From positions 1 through 44,156 of IMG/VR virus record IMGVR_UViG_3300031576_000109: 44,156 nucleotides of DNA. One strand, 5' to 3'. The notes beneath the pieces were generated by a model, which was not told the DNA's origin, did no database searches, and saw only the letters and a program-made list of their open reading frames with translations. Below, piece after piece: positions 1 through 6,140 of this stretch. The position numbers and the translations under genes were made by a program. Origin of the DNA: a virus. Each line of letters opens with the position of its first letter. Position 1 is the stretch's first letter.

Positions 1-127
1 CTCGCGCGCCTTCTCGATCGGGAGGAGCCGGCCCTCGGCGACGTCGTTCTTCCGCTTCGCCTCCCGATACCGCTCGTTCCTCCACTTCTCCAGGGCCTCG
101 CTCGTCTGGCCGTCGTCGAGGAGGGCG
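1..127. repeat. Direct terminal repeat, left copy
   Basis: These 127 bases are identical to 44030-44156. The small-terminase reading frame continues exactly through the join, so the repeat is best read as an assembly overlap of a circular or permuted genome, not as a biological cos or long terminal repeat. The length 127 equals a common maximum k-mer in metagenome assembly, which supports that reading. The unique genome is therefore about 44,029 bp. Confidence 0.95.
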
Positions 128-369
128 TCGTCTTCGGGCTCGGCCGCATGCTCCTGGAGCCACCGCTCCACGGCCGGGCGGGAATACAGGGAGGGCCGCC
201 CTCCCTTCCCGGGCCGCGCCACGGGCAGCCCCTGGGCGACGTACCGCTGCCAGGTCCGCTCCGATTTCCCGTACAGGTCCTGGAGCTCGGCCGCGCTCGC
301 GAGCCCCTCCGGCACCGGGCGGCGCCGGCGCTTCGGCTTCCGGGCACGAACGGAGGATCTCGTCTTCAT
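1..369 (-). CDS. terS: Terminase small subunit, N-terminal part (continues at 44029)
   Basis: First 123 codons of a 198-residue small terminase, which recognises phage DNA and recruits the large subunit for packaging. The start ATG (369-367) overlaps the stop of the preceding 59-aa gene as ATGA. A basic N-terminus is followed by a winged-HTH-like segment at about residues 24-70 (AAELQDLYGKSERTWQRYV), typical of Nu1-type proteins. A charged helix then carries WRNERYREAKRKNDVAEGRLLP, a pattern shared by Nu1-like phage terminases. The frame is uninterrupted to base 1 and resumes in phase at base 44029. The stop at 43802 overlaps the terL start as ATGA. Identification rests on the HTH, the length and the position directly before terL. 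Confidence 0.85.
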   Translation of the reverse strand, partial: MKTRSSVRARKPKRRRRPVPEGLASAAELQDLYGKSERTWQRYVAQGLPVARPGKGGRPSLYSRPAVERWLQEHAAEPEDDALLDDGQTSEALEKWRNERYREAKRKNDVAEGRLLPIEKARE

Positions 370-545
370 CGGGCGGCCCGCCGGCGGTTATGGAGGATGA
401 CGCTCAGGCCCAGGCGGGACACGCGGACCCGCCCGCCCGAGAGAACCCGGCCCGGGGCGTAGGTCCGGACCCAGTGCTCCACGTACTCGTCGGTCTCCCC
501 CCGGAGGAGCTCGCGGATCTGGCGGATCGTCAGCACGGTATGCAA
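366..545 (-). CDS. Small HTH-like DNA-binding protein
   Basis: 59 residues from a TTG start preceded by a GAGGGG Shine-Dalgarno. The frame is open further upstream (to 623) but without a convincing ribosome site. The pattern LTIRQIRELL...VEHWV...RVRVSRLGL resembles short excisionase or MerR-like winged helices. The stop TGA overlaps the terS ATG (ATGA), so the two are probably translationally coupled. It could be a regulator, an excisionase-like protein or a packaging accessory; nothing in the sequence decides between these. The actual start (545 or GTG 536) is uncertain. Confidence 0.5.
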   Translation of the reverse strand: MHTVLTIRQIRELLRGETDEYVEHWVRTYAPGRVLSGGRVRVSRLGLSVILHNRRRAAR

Positions 546-718
546 GGTCCCCTCACCCCCCCCCGAGGGGGCTCTGAATGCCGCCGTCACCCCGATTTCA
601 CCCTGTCCATGTGCAAAAGTCACGAAAGCAAAGGGGCCCCATTCGCCCCCTTGGCCGGAAAGAACCTACCAATTTTCACAAAAGCCAAAATCCAGAGATT
701 CTGCCGTGATGCGGTACA
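546..718. other. Intergenic region before the terminase genes
   Basis: A 173-bp gap in the otherwise tightly packed minus-strand array. It is more A/T-rich around 660-710 and contains an imperfect G/C hairpin near 632-652 (GGGGCCCC core flanked by AAAG and CTTG). A late promoter or terminator would be logical here, but I see no convincing -35/-10 pair on the minus strand. The only in-frame reading after the upstream gene is a 17-codon ORF, which I did not call. Confidence 0.4.
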
Positions 719-898
719 TCAGCGACCACAGCCAAGGGCGGAACCGCCGCAGGTGAAGCAGTACCATCCGCTCCCGCGCTGCTCCATTGTGTGACCATCG
801 CACCCGCAGCACCGATGGTCGGCCCGGAAGCGTTCCCTCACCGCTCGATTTGCGGCTTCAATGCGCTCGTTCTCCCTGTCGTCTTCTTCGGGTTTCAT
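719..898 (-). CDS. Small zinc-ribbon protein
   Basis: 59 residues, MKPEEDDRENER... The ATG at 898 is preceded by a near-perfect AAAGGAGG Shine-Dalgarno. The acidic/basic N-terminal helix (residues 1-28) is followed by CCGC and CFTC pairs (residues 30-50) that form a four-Cys zinc knuckle. It overlaps the preceding gene as ATGA. No specific family recognised. It belongs to the set of tiny Cys-rich proteins that fills this operon. Function unknown. Confidence 0.7.
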   Translation of the reverse strand: MKPEEDDRENERIEAANRAVRERFRADHRCCGCDGHTMEQRGSGWYCFTCGGSALGCGR

Positions 899-1218
899 CG
901 ACTCCTCCTTTCGGTGAGTGGGTCAGCGATAATCGGCCTCTCGATTCCACTCTTAGAATCTATCCAGGCATTGTTTAGCCGCTGGACCATCTCTCCCCAG
1001 ATGGCTCCAGCGGATTCCCAGGGGGGGGTCATGTTGGCCTTGTACAGGAAGGACTCTACGGCCTTCTGTAAGTCGCCAAGCCGTAGAAGCGCGACACCCA
1101 ACTCCCTCCGAAGCTCCTCCGCGCACTCGACTGGGTTCCGCTCCCCGTGAGCGTAGCAATGCTGCTTGTTGGCCGCTACGTGGCTATCGCTCCAGAAGCT
1201 ACAAGGTGTCATACTCAC
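895..1218 (-). CDS. Hypothetical protein, 107 aa
   Basis: GTG start at 1218 overlapping the upstream stop (GTGA), and stop overlapping the next ATG (ATGA), so it is coupled on both sides. The helical middle region contains NPVECAEELRRELGVALLRLGDLQKAVESFL (given here as a region at residues 28-58), resembling dATP/dGTP-binding or MazG-accessory-type small phage proteins only superficially. No catalytic motif is seen. The region has lower GC than the structural genes. Function unknown. Confidence 0.6.
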   Translation of the reverse strand: MSMTPCSFWSDSHVAANKQHCYAHGERNPVECAEELRRELGVALLRLGDLQKAVESFLYKANMTPPWESAGAIWGEMVQRLNNAWIDSKSGIERPIIADPLTERRSR

Positions 1219-1664
1219 TCTTTCTTTTCAGCGCAAAGCGCCTCCCTGGCAACCTCTCGGATGATCTCCACCTCTTCGCACTTGTGGGAGAATGCCACCG
1301 TTGAGATCCGACCGAGGGTGGCTCGCAATGCTTCGACCTGGAGCTGTGACGCTCCAAGCTCCTTGTCCTTCTCGGCGATAACTTCGAGCAGACCCTTGAT
1401 CTCTCGGTGCAAGTTCTCTGGGTTGAACAGTCCGTCGGTGAAGGTCTTGACTTGCCTTAGCGCCTTCGGGCTGTCCTTGCAGTTCTCGCACCAGAGGGTA
1501 TTCGTAGTCGGCTTCCCGCAGACTAAGCAGGTCCACGGCACAGGAATGCAGTTAGCGACAAGCGGCAGGCAGGTGTGGACCGTGCCCGTACTTGAGTGAT
1601 CCCCCGGCCACCAGTTCAGGCCGCATAGATTACACTTAGGCATAGCGTCACACGCCTTCTTCAC
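1215..1664 (-). CDS. Zinc-finger plus coiled-coil protein
   Basis: 149 residues from a GTG whose GTGA overlap with the upstream stop decides the start. The N-terminal half has several Cys pairs (CNLCG, CLVCG, CENC) consistent with one or two treble-clef zinc ribbons, between residues about 10 and 60. The C-terminal half is a charged helix/coiled coil (IKGLLEVIAEKDKELGASQ). This zinc-ribbon plus coiled-coil layout is common in phage accessory proteins of unknown role. It could act on RNA, DNA or host proteins; no enzyme motif is present. Confidence 0.65.
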   Translation of the reverse strand: MKKACDAMPKCNLCGLNWWPGDHSSTGTVHTCLPLVANCIPVPWTCLVCGKPTTNTLWCENCKDSPKALRQVKTFTDGLFNPENLHREIKGLLEVIAEKDKELGASQLQVEALRATLGRISTVAFSHKCEEVEIIREVAREALCAEKKE

Positions 1665-1840
1665 TGACAACAGAATTCACAGGCGCATGATTTGTCATCG
1701 TGGCCAGCGGGGCTTTCGTGCGGACAGGCCATGTGTTGTCCCTTCCCGCAGAAGTCACAGGCGCCAGGATCTTCCGACTCTGGGAGGTGCTGCACGAGCG
1801 CCCACAGTTTCTTTAGGACCTCGCCATCTGTAAGAGTCAT
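1661..1840 (-). CDS. Small Cys-rich protein, 59 aa
   Basis: Starts at ATG 1840 (MTLTDGEVLKKLWALV). A short amphipathic helix is followed by a dense cluster of Cys/His residues (CDFCGKGQHMACPHE... CACEFCC), probably binding one or two zinc ions. The stop overlaps the next gene's GTG as GTGA. No family recognised; function unknown. Confidence 0.6.
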   Translation of the reverse strand: MTLTDGEVLKKLWALVQHLPESEDPGACDFCGKGQHMACPHESPAGHDDKSCACEFCCQ

Positions 1841-1841
1841 C

Positions 1842-2075
1842 TTATTCCTTCCGCGTGTTCCAGTTGAGCAGCGCCTCCAGCCTCGTCTGTCCGGAAACAC
1901 AGGGGCGAACGCTGCACTCCTCGTTATCGCAACCGACCATTCTTTTCGTGGAGCGACCTCCATGCCATGGCTGGATGGTCGGCTGTTCCCCGCACCACGG
2001 GCACGGCTTCGCGTCTTCCAGGGTGAGAACTGTCGGGTCTTCCTTGGCTGTCTGAAGCATCGCTTTCTCCTTCAC
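1842..2075 (-). CDS. Lar-like zinc-ribbon protein
   Basis: 77 residues from GTG 2075 (GTGA overlap with the gene before). It carries KPCPWCGEQPTI..., a second Cys cluster (CDNEECSVRP) and the terminal signature TRLEALLNWNTR. The CPxCG...AxxxWN.R pattern is typical of Lar-family (restriction alleviation) and related phage zinc ribbons. Family membership is inferred from this pattern; an anti-restriction role is known only for Rac-prophage Lar and is not shown here. A second protein with the same ending lies at 4795-5058. Confidence 0.65.
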   Translation of the reverse strand: MKEKAMLQTAKEDPTVLTLEDAKPCPWCGEQPTIQPWHGGRSTKRMVGCDNEECSVRPCVSGQTRLEALLNWNTRKE

Positions 2076-2269
2076 AAATACTCCTTCTTACCCTGCCTCA
2101 AATCGTGAGCGGCCCATCCAGGCAGCTTCCCCCTCCGAAGCCGCTTCGCCACAAACCGAGCGATTTCCTCGCTGTCGCACGTCCAGGTCGCGACCTTGTG
2201 GCCGCGATTATAGGCGTGGACTCGCCAAGACTTCTGACGGCCTTCGGGCTCGACGAGCAGGAATGTCAC
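2072..2269 (-). CDS. Hypothetical basic protein, 65 aa
   Basis: Starts at GTG 2269 behind an AAGAGG ribosome site. The sequence MTFLLVEPEGRQKSWRVHAYNRGHK... ends in a strongly basic RLRRGKLPGW stretch. Its stop overlaps the following GTG start (GTGA). No Cys motif, unlike its neighbours. A small nucleic-acid-binding protein is possible from the charge, but no family is recognised. Confidence 0.55.
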   Translation of the reverse strand: MTFLLVEPEGRQKSWRVHAYNRGHKVATWTCDSEEIARFVAKRLRRGKLPGWAAHDLRQGKKEYL

Positions 2270-2285
2270 ACTACCTCTTCTGCAC

Positions 2286-2477
2286 TTACGTCTGAATGAA
2301 ATCCTGATAATCCAACTCGTTCGCGATCTCCTTGAGCCACGCCCCGCAATCCCCCATTTCACAACGCCTGTCCTCACCTGCCGCCCGAAGCTCCAGAGAT
2401 ACCTCTCGAAGGGCAGCAGACGCTTGAATTGGAGTAAGCCCGCGTTCAACGAGAACCTTCAACAGCCGATCTCTCAT
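2286..2477 (-). CDS. Hypothetical helical protein, 63 aa
   Basis: ATG 2477 has an excellent AAAGGAGG Shine-Dalgarno about 6 nt upstream. The protein is mostly helical (MRDRLLKVLVERGLTPIQAS...), with two Cys residues in the middle and an acidic C-terminus. The TPIQASAAL segment could be part of a small HTH, but this is weak. Unknown function; same accessory operon. Confidence 0.6.
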   Translation of the reverse strand: MRDRLLKVLVERGLTPIQASAALREVSLELRAAGEDRRCEMGDCGAWLKEIANELDYQDFIQT

Positions 2478-2498
2478 CTATCCTCCTTTGGCACAGAA

Positions 2499-2621
2499 TT
2501 AGTCGTGGGCGTATACGTCGTGGCACCAACATTCGCAGCTCCAGCCGTCTTTGCCCATCCAATGCGGTTCCTCGAAAACCAAGATCACCCGACACTCGGC
2601 TTGCTTGCAGTCTGGGCACAT
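2499..2621 (-). CDS. Very small Cys-rich protein, 40 aa
   Basis: A short ORF filling the gap between its neighbours. It starts at ATG 2621 with an AAAGG site about 9 nt upstream and ends in TAA at 2499. MCPDCKQAECRV... has CxxC near the N-terminus and CECWC at residues 29-33, so it could bind one zinc. Evidence is the ribosome site, the metal-binding pattern and exact fit in a tightly packed array. Function unknown. Confidence 0.55.
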   Translation of the reverse strand: MCPDCKQAECRVILVFEEPHWMGKDGWSCECWCHDVYAHD

Positions 2622-2625
2622 AGAA

Positions 2626-2808
2626 CTAGCCTTTCGATTTTAGGCTCAGTTTGACGAGACGGTGAGGCCCGCAGTGACCCCAAGCCTGATGAGCGTCGGC
2701 CGCCTTCGCCTCGCGCTTCGTCTGTGCGATTCCATGAATCCCCCACGACTTACAGACCATCGCCCAGACCTGGCGAACGTATCCGCGTCCATCGGTGTAG
2801 ACCATCAT
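2626..2808 (-). CDS. Hypothetical protein, 60 aa
   Basis: Begins MMVYTDGRGYVRQVWAM at ATG 2808 with AGGTGA upstream. It begins 8 bp after the stop of the 58-aa gene. It is basic toward the C-terminus (RLVKLSLKSKG) with two central aromatic/Cys positions. No domain recognised. Either of the two adjacent ATG codons could be used. Confidence 0.55.
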   Translation of the reverse strand: MMVYTDGRGYVRQVWAMVCKSWGIHGIAQTKREAKAADAHQAWGHCGPHRLVKLSLKSKG

Positions 2809-2816
2809 GAGTTCAC

Positions 2817-2993
2817 CTAGCGCGCAATCACTACGGCCTTGTGTACGTCGATCAGCCGAACCGAAACCTTGGCCTGCGGATCTCCGATTCGATCCCGTAC
2901 CCAATCAACGAGCATCTTCCGAAGCCTCTCACCGTAGATGCCTTGATCGAGGTACGGCTTCAAGTCAACCTCTTGTTTGAAGGACGGTTTCAT
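2817..2993 (-). CDS. Hypothetical protein, 58 aa
   Basis: A complete small ORF, MKPSFKQEVDLKPYLDQG..., from ATG 2993 to TAG 2817. It fills the space between two coupled genes almost exactly. The composition is soluble and mixed charge (RLRKMLVDWVRDRIGD, then a beta-like VSVRLIDVHKAVVIAR tail). No family recognised. The ribosome site (GGGTAGG) is moderate. The call rests on packing and coding-like composition. Confidence 0.55.
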   Translation of the reverse strand: MKPSFKQEVDLKPYLDQGIYGERLRKMLVDWVRDRIGDPQAKVSVRLIDVHKAVVIAR

Positions 2994-2997
2994 AGAC

Positions 2998-3192
2998 CTA
3001 CCCTTTCGTCGCTCTCTTCAAACCTCCGGTCTTGTGACGAACCATCGTCCCATCACGCGGGCGCTGCTGGGTCGGCCTCCACGCCTCGGACTTGTCTGCG
3101 TAGAACGGGATCACTGCGGCGTCACCGTTCTTCCAGCGATGCCACCAGTACCAACCATCGAACGGGCTGTACTGAAGTGTGTTCTCGTGCAT
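2998..3192 (-). CDS. Hypothetical Trp/Tyr-rich protein, 64 aa
   Basis: ATG 3192, TAG stop at 2998, 4 bp before the next start. The N-terminal half is aromatic (SPFDGWYWWHRWKNGD), the C-terminal half basic (RPRDGTMVRHKTGGLKRATKG). Possibly nucleic-acid binding from charge alone. No recognised family. Confidence 0.55.
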   Translation of the reverse strand: MHENTLQYSPFDGWYWWHRWKNGDAAVIPFYADKSEAWRPTQQRPRDGTMVRHKTGGLKRATKG

Positions 3193-3218
3193 CGTTCACC
3201 CATTCTGACGTTCACGCT

Positions 3219-3578
3219 TCAGAAGCATGCCTCGCAACCGCAGTTCCCCGCGTGGTCGTTCTTGTTGTTCGGCTTCACCGTATCGGGGTGTTCTTTCCCG
3301 CATAGACACGCAATCTGCACGGACTCCTTTGGCTCGTGACTGTGGCCGTCGAGGAAAGGCGACCCAGTGCAGAAGATGTGATCCAGGTCTGCGGCCAACG
3401 CCGGGAACTTCTTACTGCATAGCATCGCGTAAACTTCCAACGCGGGACGGGCGAACTCGTCATGTGTCAGGTCCAGCACGAAGTACCTGCACTTCTCGTG
3501 CTTGCCCCCCGGCTCACTGGAGCCGTTCGTCCGCTTGACGGTGAACTTCTCGTACAGCCCACGTTCAGTGTCGTTCAT
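3219..3578 (-). CDS. Conserved-type phage hypothetical protein, 119 aa
   Basis: MNDTERGLYEKFTVKRTNG... The segment SEPGGKHEKCRYFVLDLTHDEFARPAL (residues 21-47) matches a pattern I recognise from many phage accessory proteins of unknown function, with a conserved K-H-x-x-C-x-Y-F-V-L-D-L-x-H-D core. The C-terminus ends in a Cys cluster (CLCG...CGCEAC). No enzymatic role is known to me. It stands alone with short gaps on both sides. Confidence 0.65.
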   Translation of the reverse strand: MNDTERGLYEKFTVKRTNGSSEPGGKHEKCRYFVLDLTHDEFARPALEVYAMLCSKKFPALAADLDHIFCTGSPFLDGHSHEPKESVQIACLCGKEHPDTVKPNNKNDHAGNCGCEACF

Positions 3579-3579
3579 C

Positions 3580-3780
3580 TCAAAGCCCCCACATTCTCAA
3601 GGGCTTCTCTGGAAAGAATCTCTGGGGAAGAAGGCCGGGCTCTTTAGCGCATCGCGCACAGAAAAGAAGCCTCATTCGGCACTCGAAGCCATCGTCAACG
3701 GGTTCGCTCATCTCGAATAGCCAGCACTTCTTGATTTGGTTGCATCGCTGGCAAAGCCCGTCAGTTTTCTTGCGCTTCAC
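3580..3780 (-). CDS. Small zinc-finger protein, 66 aa
   Basis: Starts at GTG 3780, which overlaps the stop of the tyrosine recombinase (GTGA), so it is likely coupled to that gene. Begins KRKKTDGLCQRCNQIKKCW, with CxxC and a second pair CARC near residue 42: a four-Cys zinc knuckle. Because it is coupled to the recombinase it could be a recombination accessory (excisionase-like), but that is inference only. Confidence 0.6.
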   Translation of the reverse strand: MKRKKTDGLCQRCNQIKKCWLFEMSEPVDDGFECRMRLLFCARCAKEPGLLPQRFFPEKPLRMWGL

Positions 3781-4433
3781 AGCACCGTCTCCATCCCGGC
3801 CAACGTCTCGGCCATGTCGGTGACGTGAGCGTACCTCTCGGTCATTTGGCTGGACGAGTGACCGGCAAAGACTTGGGCCTTGCGGATGTCCTTCGTGGCC
3901 TTGTAGATGGCCGTGATTGCGCCGTGCCGCGTGGAGTGAATCCCCCGACCGTACTTGTAGAGGCCGATCTCGGTCAGCAGCTCCCGCCAGCGCCGCTGCA
4001 CGTTCCGAATCGAAGCGTGTCCTCCGATGCAGAATTGCTCCGTCCCCATCTCCTCGCCGCGCTTGCCCGTGTGCTCGATGAAGCACGGGGCCTGCTCGCC
4101 GGGGAACAGGAAGCCGTCCTCTACGCGCTCCGCAAGGGCCTTGATGAGATTGTGGATGCCGGGATTGACTTCGATGGGCTCGGGGTGCAGGTACTTCTTC
4201 TTGCGACGGATGACCAGGAGCCGAGTCGGGAGAACATCAGCCCTCTCCAGGTGCAGAATCTCCGACACGCGCAGGCCCGTGTTGATCCCGATGGCGATGA
4301 CCTCGTACATGGGTGTGAGCCAGTAGGGGTCGTACTCGCCCAGCTCGCGGCACTTGGCGAGGATGATCCTGAACTCCTCCGGGGTGACGATCTTGGAATC
4401 GGACAGCGACCAGTCGGCGTGAGACTTGGGCAT
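3777..4433 (-). CDS. Tyrosine recombinase, catalytic domain only
   Basis: 218 residues, starting at ATG 4433 behind GGAGGG. All catalytic positions of the phage-integrase family are visible: Arg55 (TGLRVSE), Lys around 79 (RRKKKYLH), His166 and Arg169 (HSTRHG), His192 (GHSSS) and Tyr201 (ERYAHV). The N-terminal arm/core-binding (SAM-like) domain is almost absent, only about 15 residues precede the catalytic fold. The frame is open to an upstream ATG (4502), which would add a hydrophobic stretch resembling a signal peptide (FSLGLLFSRAYA). I prefer 4433 because of its ribosome site. The gene lies in the leftward operon, far from the plus-strand integrase at 13741, so it may serve in dimer resolution, excision or cassette recombination and not primary integration. 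Confidence 0.85.
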   Translation of the reverse strand: MPKSHADWSLSDSKIVTPEEFRIILAKCRELGEYDPYWLTPMYEVIAIGINTGLRVSEILHLERADVLPTRLLVIRRKKKYLHPEPIEVNPGIHNLIKALAERVEDGFLFPGEQAPCFIEHTGKRGEEMGTEQFCIGGHASIRNVQRRWRELLTEIGLYKYGRGIHSTRHGAITAIYKATKDIRKAQVFAGHSSSQMTERYAHVTDMAETLAGMETVL

Positions 4434-4573
4434 GGGTTGACCCTCCGCGTATGCACGCGAGAAGAGTAAACCCAAAGAGAAGCATACCCAGATCACGTTC
4501 ATCGGTCAAGCCTCAGCGTCATACCCAAAGGTCAGTCACTCACCACGGCCGCTGTAATTCATCGAATCAAAAT
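4434..4573. other. Short gap upstream of the tyrosine recombinase
   Basis: 140 bp with only micro-ORFs on the minus strand (MNYSGRGE, MTLRLDR), the second overlapping an in-frame upstream ATG of the recombinase as ATGA. They could be leader peptides, but I see no further support. The A/T content is higher than in neighbouring genes and no clear promoter is seen. Confidence 0.35.
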
Positions 4574-4798
4574 CTACGCCTGAACCTCTCTCCCTACGCA
4601 GGAATCCAACAGCACCCTCCCGACGTATTTCAGGTCGCGCCATCCCGCCAGCCGCCTGCCCCCGGGCCAGCTATCGACCAGCGTCACCCGGACCGTCGTA
4701 CTCGTGGGCGTCAAGTAGAGGAGTTCGCGGCCGGCCGCTTTCGCCATTGAGGGACTGAACCATCCATAACCGATATTCTGGGCGCGAGACATCATCAT
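4574..4798 (-). CDS. Hypothetical basic protein, 74 aa
   Basis: Begins MMMSRAQNIGYGWF at ATG 4798, which overlaps the stop of the zinc-ribbon gene before it (ATGA). Three consecutive ATG codons make the exact start ambiguous. Mixed beta-like sequence with SMAKAAGRELLYLTPTSTTVRVTL and a basic GGRRLAGWRDLKYVGR part. No family recognised. Confidence 0.55.
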   Translation of the reverse strand: MMMSRAQNIGYGWFSPSMAKAAGRELLYLTPTSTTVRVTLVDSWPGGRRLAGWRDLKYVGRVLLDSCVGREVQA

Positions 4799-5058
4799 TC
4801 CGCCTCCCCGCGCCGCCCGTTCCACGAGGCCACGGCGTCCAACCGAGAGTCCGCCACGGGCCCCGAGGCGTGACAAGGACCGGGACAATGGACCCAGAAG
4901 ATGACACCCTTCATGTCGAGAGACTTGGCCAGCCGCCCGTTCACGGATCCGCAGAAGGGGCAGGCACCGAGGACCACAGGTTCGGCCACTGGAGGCTCCG
5001 ATCGGGGATAGCCCGCGCTCGCCAGGGAGTCATAGGGAGGGGGAGTCGGGTCGGGCAT
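4795..5058 (-). CDS. Lar-like zinc-ribbon protein
   Basis: 87 residues with a Pro-rich N-terminus, then ACPFCGSVNGRL, a second Cys pair (HCPGPCHASGP) and the closing DAVASWNGR. The order CPFCG...C...GP...A..WN.R is the Lar/restriction-alleviation-type zinc ribbon, as in the gene at 1842-2075. It starts immediately after the previous stop (TAGATG). Function inferred only at family level. Confidence 0.7.
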   Translation of the reverse strand: MPDPTPPPYDSLASAGYPRSEPPVAEPVVLGACPFCGSVNGRLAKSLDMKGVIFWVHCPGPCHASGPVADSRLDAVASWNGRRGEAE

Positions 5059-5310
5059 CTAATCATCCTCCCGCTCACCGCTGGCCCGGCGCATCCGGTC
5101 GAGGCCAGATGGCCCTGCAGACGTCTGCAAAACGACGCATCCTGGGCACGGAACGAGCGGCGGGGGGTAGACCACCACGCGGTTCGGGTACACACGGACT
5201 ACGGGTTTCTGGCCCGGGACCAGGCCACACCCCCGGCAGCGGGGACACCCAGGCTGTGGCTGTCGCCTCCGAAGGACCGGGGCGGCGGGACGGCGGGCGG
5301 GCCGCCTCAT
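5059..5310 (-). CDS. Small zinc-ribbon protein, 83 aa
   Basis: Starts at ATG 5310 (ATGA overlap with the replication gene). Basic N-terminus MRRPARRPAAPVLRRR, then CPRCRGCG and PCPGC pairs for a zinc ribbon (residues about 21-55). One of three copies of the palindrome CAGACGTCTG lies inside it (5118-5127). Function unknown; coupling to the replication protein suggests a DNA-related accessory role. Confidence 0.6.
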   Translation of the reverse strand: MRRPARRPAAPVLRRRQPQPGCPRCRGCGLVPGQKPVVRVYPNRVVVYPPPLVPCPGCVVLQTSAGPSGLDRMRRASGEREDD

Positions 5311-6140
5311 GGCCGCACCTCCTGGGGGGCCGCACAGGTGGGGCAGGGCTTGAAGGCCGTCGGGGCGCCCACGGGGGTCTGGCTGAGGTCGACGACGTGG
5401 CCATGGCCCCCGCACTGGGGACAGACCGGCTTCGTCGGCCGGCCCGACCGCGCTGGCACCTTGGCGTGGCCGTTCTGCAACGAGCGGATGACGGCGAAGA
5501 AGTCCGACGTCGGGTTCTCCCGAGCGGCGGCCCGGAGGCGCTCGGGCGTCACGCCCTGGCGGAAGAGGTCCCGAAAGGCCTGGACCTTGGCCGCGCGGTG
5601 CGGCCGTTCGAAGGGGCGAAAGGCCTCAAGCACGGCCTCCATGTCCGAGGCCTCGGGTGCGGGTTCTTGTGGACCATTCCCAGAAGATTCAGGCGGGGCG
5701 GCTCTACACCCCCCCGCTCCCTGTTCCCTGTTCCCTGTTCCCTGTTCCAGACAAGAACGTTCTACGAGGCCTCGGCGAACGTTCGCCGAATCTGGCGGCG
5801 GCGGTAGCTTGGAGTTTGATGGTTTGTCGATTCGCTCTTCGCTGTTAAACCTTGGCAGCCAGTAGTATCGGGCGCCGGCGACCCGGTAGAAGACGACGAG
5901 CGGCCCGTGCTCGTCGTGGACTGTCTCTAGCTCATGAAGGGCCGCCCTCCAGCCGCTCTTCGAGGTGTGCGGGGTCTGTGCGTGGAGTCTGCCCCAGATG
6001 TGCTCGGGGTCTCCGCGCCCTCTGCCTTGGTCGTCTGCCAGGGTCTTGAGGCCCAGATAGGTGAGTCGGGCGAGGAAGGAGCAGCGCCCGAGCTGCTCGT
6101 GGTCCCACCACTCCGGCTTGATCGTCCTAATCCTGGCCAT
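5307..6140 (-). CDS. Replication initiator-like protein (phage replisome organiser type)
   Basis: 277 residues from ATG 6140. The N-terminus MARIRTIKPEWWDHEQLGRCS... ARLTYLGLKTLADDQGRGRGDPEHIW is the typical start of phage replisome-organiser/DnaD-like replication proteins with a winged helix (IRTIKPEFW pattern). A Pro/Gly-rich linker (residues about 110-150) leads to a helical segment and a C-terminal zinc ribbon (CPQCGGHGHVV...CPTC). Such proteins open the origin and load the host helicase. No helicase or loader gene is seen next to it, so host functions are presumably used. The linker DNA at 5716-5750 contains a repeated CCCTGTT motif, which could be an iteron-like origin, although it may simply encode the linker. 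It overlaps the RuvC gene by 14 bp. Confidence 0.7.
   Translation of the reverse strand: MARIRTIKPEWWDHEQLGRCSFLARLTYLGLKTLADDQGRGRGDPEHIWGRLHAQTPHTSKSGWRAALHELETVHDEHGPLVVFYRVAGARYYWLPRFNSEERIDKPSNSKLPPPPDSANVRRGLVERSCLEQGTGNREQGAGGCRAAPPESSGNGPQEPAPEASDMEAVLEAFRPFERPHRAAKVQAFRDLFRQGVTPERLRAAARENPTSDFFAVIRSLQNGHAKVPARSGRPTKPVCPQCGGHGHVVDLSQTPVGAPTAFKPCPTCAAPQEVRP
5718..5749. repeat. Short tandem repeat inside the replication gene
   Basis: Four direct copies of the CCCTGTTC heptamer/octamer run head to tail within the linker-coding part of the initiator-like gene. Many lambdoid phages carry their origin iterons inside the O gene linker, so this is a plausible origin, but it may be ordinary slippage of a Glu/Gln/Gly-rich coding repeat (GTGNREQGAG). 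Confidence 0.45.
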
